NCBI GenBank assembly: GCA_028701945.1
Contig: JAQVPT010000023.1
Location: forward strand, 1 to 20,536
Length of the DNA: 20,536 bases
Source of the DNA: Bacteroidales bacterium
GTDB lineage: Bacteria; Bacteroidota; Bacteroidia; Bacteroidales; ML635J-15
Direction: 5' to 3'
The notes below the pieces were generated by a model, which saw only the letters and a list, made by a program, of their open reading frames with translations, had not been told where the DNA came from and did no database searches. Made by a program: the position numbers and the translations under genes. The first letter of the stretch is position 1. Each line of letters opens with the position of its first letter. Of the stretch, positions 1 to 7,064 are shown piece by piece.

Positions 1-820
1 TATTGTTTTTACCCGTTATTAAAATATAATCTGTTGCTGGATTTGGCAAAATATAAAAATCATCATTCTCATTCAAATTATTAATTGTTGTTGTTACCCC
101 CTCCATCTTTTTAATTTTATTGTCAGATGTATCAATAACCCAAAAGTTTTCACCATCATAAGCTAAATCAGTTGCATTACAAACAATTCTATATTTCCAA
201 TTGTCATCATACCCGTTTGTTACAGTAATAATATCTCCTCCATACCCAATTGCCCAAATAGAATCATAAGCAACTGTCATACCGACTAAATGTGTACAAC
301 ATAAATTTGAATATGTGCCATTTCTTTCAAGTTCAATTAAACAAGGTCCATAACCTCCGTTATATGAAATATAAAATTTTTCATTGTAAAATTCTAATCC
401 CCATAAGTCGCCAGATTGTAAATTTGTTACAGGACTAATTATTTCTATTGAATCAATTTTGATTCCATTCGTTTTATCGATTTTGTATAAAGAATAAACA
501 GGATAAGTTAATGTGTTTATTATAGTGTCGCTAACTATTGTTGTATTTAAAGCCCATAAAGTATCATTTACGAATGATATTCCCGTAATCATTGAGAACA
601 TTACTTCAATTGAATCAACTGTTTGACCTGTTGGATTAGATTTATAAATCATTCCACTAATATGGTCACTAACCCAAAAATCCGTGCCATCAAACGTCAA
701 CCCCCATGGATTTGATGTTGGAGAATTAAATTCAAAAATCACATTTAATGTGTCATTTTGGGCAAATAGAAGGCTTAATGTTGTCATAATTGCCACAATA
801 GTTAATAACATCCTTTTCAT
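1..820 (-). CDS. Secreted beta-propeller-like protein with T9SS C-terminal sorting domain (partial, 3' end beyond window)
   Basis: The frame is open without a stop from the ATG at 818-820 to the window edge, giving 273 residues. Residues 1-20 (MKRMLLTIVAIMTTLSLLFA, then QND) form a Sec signal peptide. The body holds spaced repeats of a DGxxFWV(S/I)D type (about residues 44-52 and again near 230) plus related NDTLWAL and YDSIWAIG segments, as expected for beta-propeller blades. The last visible residues (255-273, FYILPNPATDYILITG) match the start of a type A T9SS sorting domain, so roughly 60 more residues are expected beyond position 1. It is probably exported by the Sec pathway and then secreted or surface-anchored through T9SS. 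The propeller class and function are inferred; no catalytic motif is visible. Confidence 0.85.
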   Translation of the reverse strand, partial: MKRMLLTIVAIMTTLSLLFAQNDTLNVIFEFNSPTSNPWGLTFDGTDFWVSDHISGMIYKSNPTGQTVDSIEVMFSMITGISFVNDTLWALNTTIVSDTIINTLTYPVYSLYKIDKTNGIKIDSIEIISPVTNLQSGDLWGLEFYNEKFYISYNGGYGPCLIELERNGTYSNLCCTHLVGMTVAYDSIWAIGYGGDIITVTNGYDDNWKYRIVCNATDLAYDGENFWVIDTSDNKIKKMEGVTTTINNLNENDDFYILPNPATDYILITGKNN

Positions 821-1571
821 AATTTCATATTTTTATGGTTAATAATTGGATACTGTTGATTTTCTTTTAATAACCGCTAACTCATATATTTATGCCTAAA
901 CTATACGATATTTCCCAAAATTAGAATAAATTATGAATGTTTTCTACACATTTAGCAATTATTTTTTCATTACAACACATAAAAATTATAGCAACCAACT
1001 TTATAATTCTTGAAAAAGTTGTAAGTACACGTTATAATCAATTGCCATTTGAAATTTTAAGACAATTCTAAATACATTCATGACATTACTAATCTAATAC
1101 CATAATGAAAAACAGCCGAGTTATGCACTCACAATCAAAAAACTCATCAAGTTCTTCAATAGTCGATTTAAAATTGAAATAAGTCATGTTCTTTATGATA
1201 TTTTGAGTTATCATAAGCAAATTTACCATCTTCAAAACTTTTTGATACAACACTGCGAATCGCATCCTCAAATTCCCGTGAAGACATATTATTAGCACAA
1301 CTTAAATTAACGGGAACAGCACTAAACTACTCTCAATAATTTATAATAACATCAGGACCAACTCATACTTTTGTAGTGCTGCAATCACAACGAATTGCAC
1401 AAACATTTTGAGCCTCGTATATTTTTGGAGCTTTTGCACAACTCAAAAACCGTGACACAAGACCTTTTACGATAAAAGAATGCGTTTGCCCTGATAATAA
1501 TATGCTATTTTTACGTGAAATCAGAAAAAAAACCTATTTTTGTTAGAAATAATTATAAAATACGTAAAATA
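821..1571. other. Gene-poor interval with a possible decayed reading frame
   Basis: No intact gene is seen. An inverted repeat (CAACTTT at 996-1002, AAAGTTG at 1015-1021) could form a 7-bp hairpin without a following T-run. On the minus strand one frame from about 1500 to 1168 has protein-like composition but contains three in-frame stops between about 1365 and 1320. Its last 39 codons (ATG at 1287, stop at 1168-1170) form a charged peptide beginning MSSREFEDAIRSVVSKSFED. A 69-residue open frame on the same strand overlaps it in another phase. I cannot assign a family; it could be a gene relic or chance. Confidence 0.3.
916..923 (-). promoter_or_regulatory. Candidate -7 box (TAATTTTG) for the secreted protein gene
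   Basis: On the minus strand TAATTTTG matches the Bacteroidota TAnnTTTG -7 consensus and lies about 95 nt upstream of the ATG at 820. No clear -33 TTTG element is visible, so the assignment is tentative. Confidence 0.3.
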
Positions 1572-1928
1572 ATGAAAATACTAATTATTTTTAATCGTGA
1601 GCCTTATGATAACACAGATATTACATGGAACGGATTAAGGTTAGCCGAGACACTTAGGAAAAGTGGTCAAGAAGTTAGAATCTTTCTGATGAACGATTCA
1701 GTTGATATGGCACGAGATGCATGTAAAGCACCAGAAAGTTACGACCAAGATTTAACACAAATGCTAAAAGACTTAATAGCAAATGGAGTACCTGTAAAAG
1801 TTTGTGGAACTTGTATGGCACGCTGTGGGATATATATAAATCATCCATATTTTGACGGAGCAAAAAAATCAACAATGGGCGAATTAGCAGAATGGGTGGT
1901 TGATAGCGACAAGGTTTTGACATTTTAA
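1572..1928 (+). CDS. DsrE/DsrF-like family protein
   Basis: This is a 118-residue cytosolic protein of the DsrE/DsrF/TusD-like fold. It starts with a beta strand (MKILIIFNREPYD) followed by an amphipathic helix (GLRLAETLRKSGQEVRIFLM), the usual nucleotide-free Rossmann-like start of the family. The cysteine cluster KVCGTCMARCG (C78, C81, C85) lies where many members keep a reactive sulfur-relay cysteine, and C51 lies in the preceding helical segment. Family members carry persulfide sulfur or form small oligomers; the specific partner here is unknown. The ATG at 1572 is preferred because the family begins at this strand. The upstream ATG at 1515 would add a 19-residue basic extension (MKSEKKPIFVRNNYKIRKI) with no family counterpart. 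It is followed by hairpin repeats and then the hcp operon on the same strand, a loose redox/sulfur context. Confidence 0.85.
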   Translation: MKILIIFNREPYDNTDITWNGLRLAETLRKSGQEVRIFLMNDSVDMARDACKAPESYDQDLTQMLKDLIANGVPVKVCGTCMARCGIYINHPYFDGAKKSTMGELAEWVVDSDKVLTF

Positions 1929-1947
1929 GATTTGCCCCACAAATCCC

Positions 1948-2062
1948 TACTTCGAGTAACTCGAAGTAGAGTTCTGTGTCATCCCCACTTCGAGTAACTG
2001 AAGTAGAGTTCTGTGTCAGAAATTCTTCCTACTTCGAGTAACTGAAGTAGAGTTCTGTGTCA
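1948..2062 (+). repeat. Three direct copies of a 32-33 nt hairpin-forming repeat
   Basis: Copies lie at 1949-1981, 1987-2018 and 2031-2062. Each contains ACTTCGAGTAACT(C)GAAGT followed by the constant tail AGAGTTCTGTGTCA. Spacers are 5 and 12 nt and unrelated in sequence. Copy 1 forms a perfect 10-bp stem (CTACTTCGAG / CTCGAAGTAG, loop TAA). Copies 2 and 3 lack one C and fold with a one-base bulge. The array begins 20 nt after the DsrE-like stop, so it is probably in that transcript's 3' region. There is no T-run, so it is not an ordinary intrinsic terminator. It resembles a dispersed extragenic palindromic repeat, but no second locus is visible in this window. Confidence 0.85.
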
Positions 2063-2176
2063 GCAACTCTATGACAGGCAATAACCCAAGAATAAAAAAA
2101 ACATCCACCAAGAAATAAAAAAACTAACAAAAAAACATTAACCAAAAGAACTTGTTAAACAGTGGAATGTTAAAAC

Positions 2177-2206
2177 AAACTTAATTATTGAAGAAAAATT
2201 AAGTTT
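2177..2206. promoter_or_regulatory. Perfect 9-bp inverted repeat upstream of the hcp operon
   Basis: AAACTTAAT (2177-2185) and ATTAAGTTT (2198-2206) are exact reverse complements with a 12-nt spacer. The half-site centres are 21 bp apart, two helical turns, which suits a dimeric regulator. Just upstream, TTGTT (2152-2156) and AACAA (2174-2178) form a looser inverted pair. The site lies some 25 nt upstream of a candidate -7 box. An operator for an Hcp-type CRP/FNR-family regulator is possible, but no regulator gene is nearby and no established consensus matches exactly. Confidence 0.35.
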
Positions 2207-2232
2207 ATTATAAAACTATCGAAACATATTAC

Positions 2233-2240
2233 TATATTTG
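2233..2240 (+). promoter_or_regulatory. Candidate -7 box (TATATTTG) for the DUF2249/hcp operon
   Basis: TATATTTG fits the TAnnTTTG -7 consensus of Bacteroidota. Transcription would begin near 2246, giving an 85-90 nt leader before the ATG at 2333. That leader contains the inverted pair GCGTTT (2284-2289) and AAACGC (2307-2312). A -33 element is not obvious. Confidence 0.4.
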
Positions 2241-2332
2241 AAACTGAAAACACAAAACATTAGTGATTTACTAATAATACAATGCGTTTCTTTAAATTAA
2301 AATAAAAAACGCCTGTTAAATTGAAAGAAGAA

Positions 2333-3022
2333 ATGGATAAAGAATGGCTGAAAAGCAAAGACAATTTTGAAAAATTTGATGTTAGACCTCTAAAAGGCAA
2401 CTTTTTATTAGCAATTATTAAAAAAGCTAAAGATATTTCTAAAGGGAATGGTATTATTATTATTCAAAATTTTGAGCCAATACCTTTGTATAACTCAATG
2501 AGAAATTTAGGTTTCGAGTATTATACCGAAAAAAAGGCAAAAGATGAGTATTACGCTTACTTTTACAGAAAAGAAGAAATAGAGAAGGATGACAAGGAAT
2601 TGCCGTTTAAGCCTATTGTTATGACGAAATATGCTGATATTGATCCAAAAATTGCTGATATAACGGTTAATTTTTGGGATGAAATTTGGAATAAAGAAAA
2701 CCCGGCTATTGAAAACAAAACTAAACTATTGCTATCGCTTGCAAATGCAGTTGGAGCTGGGAGAATAAGGCAAGCAACCCGAGAACTTATAAAAGCATAT
2801 TATCTCGGAGTAACAGTTGAAGAATTAGACGAATTATTTGCACTAATTATTTGGAATCAAGGAATAGGACATTTCTCTTCCGAATTAGCTCAATCAACAC
2901 TTTTTAGATCCTATAATATTATTAAAGAATTAGAAAAAAAAGGGAAAAATCGAAACGAAATTCTTAGCGTTATTACTGAGAAATTTGGAGAAAAAAATCC
3001 AGAAACAGGCTTTCAGAACTAA
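2333..3022 (+). CDS. DUF2249 and carboxymuconolactone-decarboxylase-like two-domain protein
   Basis: This is a 229-residue soluble protein. Residues about 15-80 (FDVRPLKGNFLLAII ... FEPIPLYNSMRNLGFEY) match the DUF2249/TusA-like fold, with its LDVRPL-type opening and the P-x-PL motif after the second strand. Residues about 105-205 are helical and resemble the carboxymuconolactone decarboxylase/AhpD-like fold (KLLLSLANAVGAGRIRQATRELIKAYYLGVTVEELDELFAL, then IGHFSSELAQ). The CxxC redox pair of AhpD is absent and the protein contains no cysteine at all, so a thiol peroxidase role is unlikely. The stop is 34 nt before hcp, indicating co-transcription. DUF2249 proteins often accompany Hcp and nitrosative-stress genes, so a helper role in NO or iron-sulfur handling is inferred. 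The ATG at 2333 is used; a TTG at 2321 in the same frame would add four residues. Confidence 0.75.
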   Translation: MDKEWLKSKDNFEKFDVRPLKGNFLLAIIKKAKDISKGNGIIIIQNFEPIPLYNSMRNLGFEYYTEKKAKDEYYAYFYRKEEIEKDDKELPFKPIVMTKYADIDPKIADITVNFWDEIWNKENPAIENKTKLLLSLANAVGAGRIRQATRELIKAYYLGVTVEELDELFALIIWNQGIGHFSSELAQSTLFRSYNIIKELEKKGKNRNEILSVITEKFGEKNPETGFQN

Positions 3023-3056
3023 TTAAAAACTTAATAACTAACAAAAACTGTAAAAT

Positions 3057-4694
3057 ATGAGTATGTTTTGTAATCAATGTCAAGAAACAGTCAAAAACAC
3101 GGGCTGTACTATTAAAGGGGTTTGTGGTAAAACCGAAGAAACCGCTAACATTCAAGATTTGTTAATGTTTGCATGTCAAGGACTTTCGTATGTAACTATC
3201 GAAGCAAGAAAAAATGGCATCGACACAAACGCTGCAAGTAAACACATCACAAATTGTTTGTTTATGACAATCACTAATGCAAATTTTGATGATGAATCAC
3301 TTATTCAAGCAATCAAAGACTGTAATAATTATCGTGATGAATTAAAATCAAAAGTAAGCATTAACGAAAAACATCCGTCAATTACTTGGAATGGCAAAAC
3401 TGTTGCGGAGTTTCACGAGAAAGCAAAAGAAGTTGGCACACTAACTTACGATACTAACGAAGACGTACGTGGACTAAAACAATACGTTTTATTTGGTATT
3501 AAAGGTGTATCTGCCTATGCCGAACATGCTTTTAATTTAGGATTTGAAGAGCAAGAAATCTATAACTTTATGGAAGATAGTTTGGTGATGATTACCAAAC
3601 CAATCGAATTAAAAGATGCCTTAAACTGGGTAGTCCGCACTGGAGAATATGGTGTAAAAGTAATGGCTTTGTTAGATAAAGCAAATACTACGGTTTATGG
3701 AAATCCAGAAATGACAAACGTTAAAATTGGTGTAGGTAAAAATCCTGGAATTCTAATTACTGGACACGACTTACAAGATTTAGAGCAACTATTAATACAA
3801 ACCGAAGGCAAAGGAATTGACATTTACACGCACTCCGAAATGCTACCTGCAAATGCTTATCCTAATTTAAAAAAATATAAACATTTAGTAGGAAACTACG
3901 GAAACGCATGGCACCGTCAATTAGAAGAATTCGAAACATTTAACGGACCCATTTTGTTTACTACAAATTGTTTGGTACCACCTCGTAAAAGTGCAACTTA
4001 TAACGACAGAGTATTCACAACAGGTGCTACAGGAATGCCGGGTTGGAAAAAGGTTACCAAAATTTTAGCCAACGGACACAAGGACTTTACAGATATTATT
4101 GAAATGGCAAAAACATGTCCAGCACCAACCGAAATAGAAAGTGGTGAAATAACAATTGGTTTTGCTCATAATCAAGTACTTGCCCTTGCCGATAAAATTC
4201 TGGATGCAGTAAATTCAGGGGCAATCAAAAGAATGGTAGTAATGTCAGGTTGCGATGCTCGTCAAAAAACTCGTGAGTATTATACCGAATTTGCAAAACA
4301 ATTACCAAAAGATACAGTAATATTAACTTCGGGATGTGCAAAATACAGATATAACAAATTAAAATTAGGTGATATCAATGGAATTCCACGAGTGCTTGAT
4401 GCAGGACAATGTAACGATAGTTACTCATGGGCAGTTGTAGCTCTTAAACTAAAAGAGGTACTAAAACTTGACGACATCAATAAACTTCCGATAGTATTTA
4501 ATATTGCTTGGTACGAACAAAAAGCCGTTATTGTACATTTGGCTCTATTATATCTTGGAATTAAAGACACACACGTAGGACCAACATTACCAGCTTGGTT
4601 AACACCAAATTTATTAAAAACTGTACAAGATTTGTTTGGTGTTCAAACAATAAAAACAGTTGAAGAGGACATGAAAATTTTTGAATTAAACTAA
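3057..4694 (+). CDS. hcp: Hybrid cluster protein (hydroxylamine / nitric oxide reductase), class I
   Basis: This is a full-length 545-residue Hcp, the usual size for the family. The N-terminal cluster motif is C5-x2-C8-x8-C17-x5-C23, the class I spacing typical of anaerobes. All seven hybrid-cluster ligands are present in order: H237 (TGHDL), E261 (HSEM), C305 (TNCLVPP), C399 (SGCDAR, the persulfide cysteine), C427 (SGCAKYRY), C452 (GQCNDSYS) and E487 (WYEQKA). Hcp reduces nitric oxide or hydroxylamine and protects cells under nitrosative stress, in the cytosol. No Hcr-type flavin reductase gene is adjacent; the BFD-type ferredoxin 13 nt downstream is the obvious candidate electron donor. It lies in an apparent operon behind the DUF2249-CMD gene. 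The family assignment is certain; which substrate dominates in vivo cannot be told. Confidence 0.98.
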   Translation: MSMFCNQCQETVKNTGCTIKGVCGKTEETANIQDLLMFACQGLSYVTIEARKNGIDTNAASKHITNCLFMTITNANFDDESLIQAIKDCNNYRDELKSKVSINEKHPSITWNGKTVAEFHEKAKEVGTLTYDTNEDVRGLKQYVLFGIKGVSAYAEHAFNLGFEEQEIYNFMEDSLVMITKPIELKDALNWVVRTGEYGVKVMALLDKANTTVYGNPEMTNVKIGVGKNPGILITGHDLQDLEQLLIQTEGKGIDIYTHSEMLPANAYPNLKKYKHLVGNYGNAWHRQLEEFETFNGPILFTTNCLVPPRKSATYNDRVFTTGATGMPGWKKVTKILANGHKDFTDIIEMAKTCPAPTEIESGEITIGFAHNQVLALADKILDAVNSGAIKRMVVMSGCDARQKTREYYTEFAKQLPKDTVILTSGCAKYRYNKLKLGDINGIPRVLDAGQCNDSYSWAVVALKLKEVLKLDDINKLPIVFNIAWYEQKAVIVHLALLYLGIKDTHVGPTLPAWLTPNLLKTVQDLFGVQTIKTVEEDMKIFELN

Positions 4695-4707
4695 AAAATA
4701 TATTATT

Positions 4708-4890
4708 ATGAACGGAGATGAAATAATTTGCAATTGCATGGAGGTATATAAAAGTACAATAGTAAAAGCAATTAAAGAACAAGGACTTAAAACAGTCGAA
4801 GAGGTGGGTGATGCTACCGATGCTGGAACAGTTTGTGGCGGATGTCAAGATGATATCCAAGACATATTAGATGAGGTAAATGGAAAATAA
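4708..4890 (+). CDS. BFD-like [2Fe-2S] ferredoxin (60 aa)
   Basis: This single-domain BFD/Fer2_BFD protein has the four cluster cysteines in the typical pattern C8-x-C10 (IICNCMEV) and C43-x2-C46 (GTVCGGCQDD), separated by a short helix-turn-helix core. It is acidic and about the length of bacterioferritin-associated ferredoxin. Thirteen nucleotides separate it from hcp and a strong terminator follows 41 nt downstream, so it is probably the last gene of the hcp operon. In E. coli the Hcp reductase Hcr is a separate flavoprotein; here the small ferredoxin may do that job (inference). A diverged and broken second copy lies at 7065-7190. Confidence 0.92.
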   Translation: MNGDEIICNCMEVYKSTIVKAIKEQGLKTVEEVGDATDAGTVCGGCQDDIQDILDEVNGK

Positions 4891-4909
4891 CTAATTTAGG
4901 GCTAACAAT

Positions 4910-4975
4910 TAAAACCCTCACGGTTTACATGACTCAGTATAAATGTAATGTTTATACTGAGTTTTTAATTTATCA
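4910..4975 (+). repeat. 66-nt segment with terminator, copy 1 of a direct repeat
   Basis: This segment is identical, base for base, to 7211-7276. It contains a small hairpin (AAACC CTCAC GGTTT) followed by the 12-bp terminator stem. It lies between the ferredoxin stop and the end of a converging minus-strand frame. Similarity continues at a lower level on both sides, leftward into the ferredoxin coding DNA and rightward to about 5060. Confidence 0.95.
4932..4966 (+). terminator. Intrinsic terminator of the DUF2249-hcp-ferredoxin operon
   Basis: ACTCAGTATAAA (4932-4943) and TTTATACTGAGT (4951-4962) form a perfect 12-bp stem with a 7-nt loop, followed by a run of T on the plus strand. The opposite strand lacks a T-run, so it acts mainly on plus-strand transcripts. 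Confidence 0.9.
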
Positions 4976-5262
4976 GAAAATACTTTCTGTTTTTTATGGG
5001 ATGTGAAAAATTGATTAGTGCACCATTTAGCACATCCATATCATGATTAAATGCGAGCGTAAAAGATTCCCACTTATCTTTTCCAGCTTCTTTATATTCT
5101 TCCAATTTCTTTTTGACTTCAGTTTTTAATTTTTCTAGTTCGTCATTTTTTTCTTGATAACTGACTTTGATAACATCTTTCGAAATTGAACGTAAAAAAC
5201 AGTCATATGCAGAAGCAAAAATCGAAATTCTTAAAGAACAGGCAGCAAAATTAAAAGTATAA
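4965..5262 (-). pseudogene. Broken coiled-coil protein gene, possibly with an internal inversion
   Basis: The minus frame 5186-4965 encodes 73 residues (ISKDVIKVSYQEKNDELEKL, continuing KTEVKKKLEEYKEAGKDKWE and ending KNRKYFLIN) typical of the C-terminal half of small charged coiled-coil proteins found in many bacteria. The frame stays open upstream, but no start codon exists and the residues become non-coiled-coil. On the plus strand, 5167-5262 encodes a similar lysine/glutamate-rich piece (ERKKQSYAEAKIEILKEQ, then AAKLKV and a stop) that would fit as the missing upstream part. The simplest reading is that the 5' portion was inverted, splitting the gene. No exact inverted repeats at the breakpoints were found, so the mechanism is open. 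Confidence 0.45.
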
Positions 5263-5337
5263 GAATATTTAATACTTCGTTGAGGGCTTTGTCGTTAATG
5301 GTAGAATCATTTCAAAGATGTTGCAACACTTGCCCAG

Positions 5338-6633
5338 CTATTTTTTCGACACCATAATCTGTAGAAGCAAATCGTCAGTTTGGGTCATACCCTTAGATCC
5401 TATTTCGCCTAAATTTCGTATCGTTTTCTCTACATCATCTTCAATTATTCCGTCGTTAGAAGAGATAACTACACCTTCAAGAGCAAGCAGCGCAGCTTGA
5501 ATAGCAGAACCAACACCTGAGCTAACTTTTAGTGCACATCCAGCTTTTGCTCCATCGCAAATCATCCCAGTGACGTTGCCAATCATGTTCTTAATTGTGT
5601 ACTCCATTTCCTTTTCTCCTCCCCCCATTAGATAGCAAACGCCACATCCTGAACCGGCAGCAGCCACTATGCAGCCACAAAGAGCTGATAAACGGCCCAA
5701 ATACATTTTAATGTGAATAGAAATTAAGTGAGATAGCACTAAAGCACGGGCGATTTGCTCGTTATTGGAGTTTAATCGTTTAGCAACTGAATATACAGGT
5801 AAAGTAGCTGTCAAACCCTGGTTTCCACTTCCCGAATTGCTCATAACTGGTAAAATCGAACCCGCCATTCGTGCATCACTAGCCGCAGCTGTGAGCGACA
5901 TGGCTTGATTCATAATATCGTCTGACAGAATACCCCTATCAACAAACTCCTTAAGCTTTTTACCAACCATTAGCCCGTAATCATTCAGCAGGCCTTCTTG
6001 AGCTATAGCGTAGTTGTAATCAACGGTTTTGTGAATAAACTTAATCTGGTTGTATGGAACAGTAGTTGCAAATGTGAAAATACTGCTAACTGAAAGTGGA
6101 ACAACTACCTTGTTAATACTTCCTGTATTTTCATTCTCACTAGTTTTTATTTCAGTGCTACACTCGAGCGCCTCGTCGTTAAACTCAATTCTCGAAATAT
6201 TTGAATGTCTTGTAGTTATAATTGCTTTCGATTTATTATCATTAGTTCCATAGCAAATTGCCTCTATATAAAGTTTCTCTGCATCTTTCTTTATTCCTAC
6301 ATTTACTCTATTTTCACGAACCAACTCCTTAGCTTTGTTAACTGCCTTATTATCAAGTCCATTTAAAACTTCAAGGCAATCGGATGAATTACCGTAAACT
6401 GCACCTAACGCAGCTGCTATGGGTAACCCAATGGTACCTGTACTCGGTATGCCAACCCCCATACCATTTTTACAGATATTGGCGCTTACTAATAGTTTAA
6501 CGTGTCGTGGTTCTTCGCCTAATACCTCGCGTGCCTTTGCCACTGCTAATGCAACAGCAATTGGCTCGGTACAACCAAGAGCCGGAATAACTTCAGATTT
6601 TAGTAAATCAATGTAAGCTTGTGTATTTTGCAT
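5338..6633 (-). CDS. cyuA: L-cysteine desulfidase family protein (UPF0597/YhaM/CyuA)
   Basis: This 431-residue protein has the full UPF0597 signature. It has the N-terminal PALGCTEPIA motif (C21), the glycine-rich NSGSGNQG (266-273), the cysteine-rich segment ALCGCIVAAAGSGCGVCYLMGG (C319, C321, C330, C333) and MICDGAKAGC (C359, C366). The family comprises [4Fe-4S] L-cysteine desulfidases that split L-cysteine to pyruvate, ammonia and sulfide. It is also related to serine dehydratases, so the exact amino acid substrate is inferred. The ATG at 6633 fits the family N-terminus; an in-frame TTG at 6660 would add nine residues. It stands alone on the minus strand between two directly repeated terminator blocks, converging with the hcp operon. 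The symbol follows E. coli usage by family membership. An adjacent cysteine-responsive regulator or transporter is not visible. Confidence 0.92.
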   Translation of the reverse strand: MQNTQAYIDLLKSEVIPALGCTEPIAVALAVAKAREVLGEEPRHVKLLVSANICKNGMGVGIPSTGTIGLPIAAALGAVYGNSSDCLEVLNGLDNKAVNKAKELVRENRVNVGIKKDAEKLYIEAICYGTNDNKSKAIITTRHSNISRIEFNDEALECSTEIKTSENENTGSINKVVVPLSVSSIFTFATTVPYNQIKFIHKTVDYNYAIAQEGLLNDYGLMVGKKLKEFVDRGILSDDIMNQAMSLTAAASDARMAGSILPVMSNSGSGNQGLTATLPVYSVAKRLNSNNEQIARALVLSHLISIHIKMYLGRLSALCGCIVAAAGSGCGVCYLMGGGEKEMEYTIKNMIGNVTGMICDGAKAGCALKVSSGVGSAIQAALLALEGVVISSNDGIIEDDVEKTIRNLGEIGSKGMTQTDDLLLQIMVSKK

Positions 6634-6664
6634 TAGTACTAATGTTTTAGTATTTATCAATTTG

Positions 6665-6672
6665 CAAAAGTA
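6665..6672 (-). promoter_or_regulatory. Candidate -7 box (TACTTTTG) for the cysteine desulfidase gene
   Basis: On the minus strand TACTTTTG fits TAnnTTTG and would start transcription near 6658, about 25 nt before the ATG at 6633. This supports the ATG over the TTG at 6660, which would leave almost no leader. No clear -33 element is visible. Confidence 0.45.
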
Positions 6673-7064
6673 TTAAGAATAAAAGAATAAAAAATGTTAA
6701 ATGTCAACTTTCACAAAATGTAATTGACAAAATAATTATGCTAACTATGATCTGATGCTAAATTTGGGTTTCGTAGCAATATAAACTACGTAAAATTTGC
6801 CCATAACTATTATCAAAACAATATTTTAGAATTCTAAATGGCTGGACAAATCAGAAGATAAAAAAAGATAAGTAATTAGGGCTTGCTCATTCCGTAAAAG
6901 ATAGCAGATTATGTTGATTGGTTACGCTATACAAAGTTACGATTGTTATTTTTTATGGGATTTAAAAAAATTGCTAAGTTTTATTTGTAAGTTAGCCTGG
7001 ATTTTAAGCTCTTTCTTCATCATTTTACACCACAGCTTTACCATTAATATAATTATAGAGTCGT
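6673..7064. other. Non-coding interval between the desulfidase promoter and the ferredoxin relic
   Basis: No gene is seen. The stretch 6949-6972 (TTTTTTATGGGATTTAAAAA, then AAATTG) resembles 4991-5013, part of the coiled-coil gene end, and may be a third, more decayed relic of that sequence. An imperfect hairpin (CGTAG / CTACG, loop CAATATAAA) lies near 6772-6790. TAAATTTG at 6759-6766 on plus fits a -7 box, but no intact gene follows it. Confidence 0.3.

Noticed and set aside
996..1021. Terminator hairpin for a gene on the left
   Set aside because: The 7-bp stem has no following T-run and no gene ends near it on the plus strand.
1089..1298. 69-codon minus-strand open frame
   Set aside because: Composition is poor. 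The alternative phase over the same DNA looks more protein-like, so the frame is probably chance within a relic.
1948..2062. CRISPR array
   Set aside because: Only three copies, spacers of 5 and 12 nt, no cas genes, and each unit is itself a hairpin.
5318..5500. 60-codon plus-strand open frame inside the desulfidase gene
   Set aside because: It overlaps the strongly supported UPF0597 gene in antisense and has no independent support.
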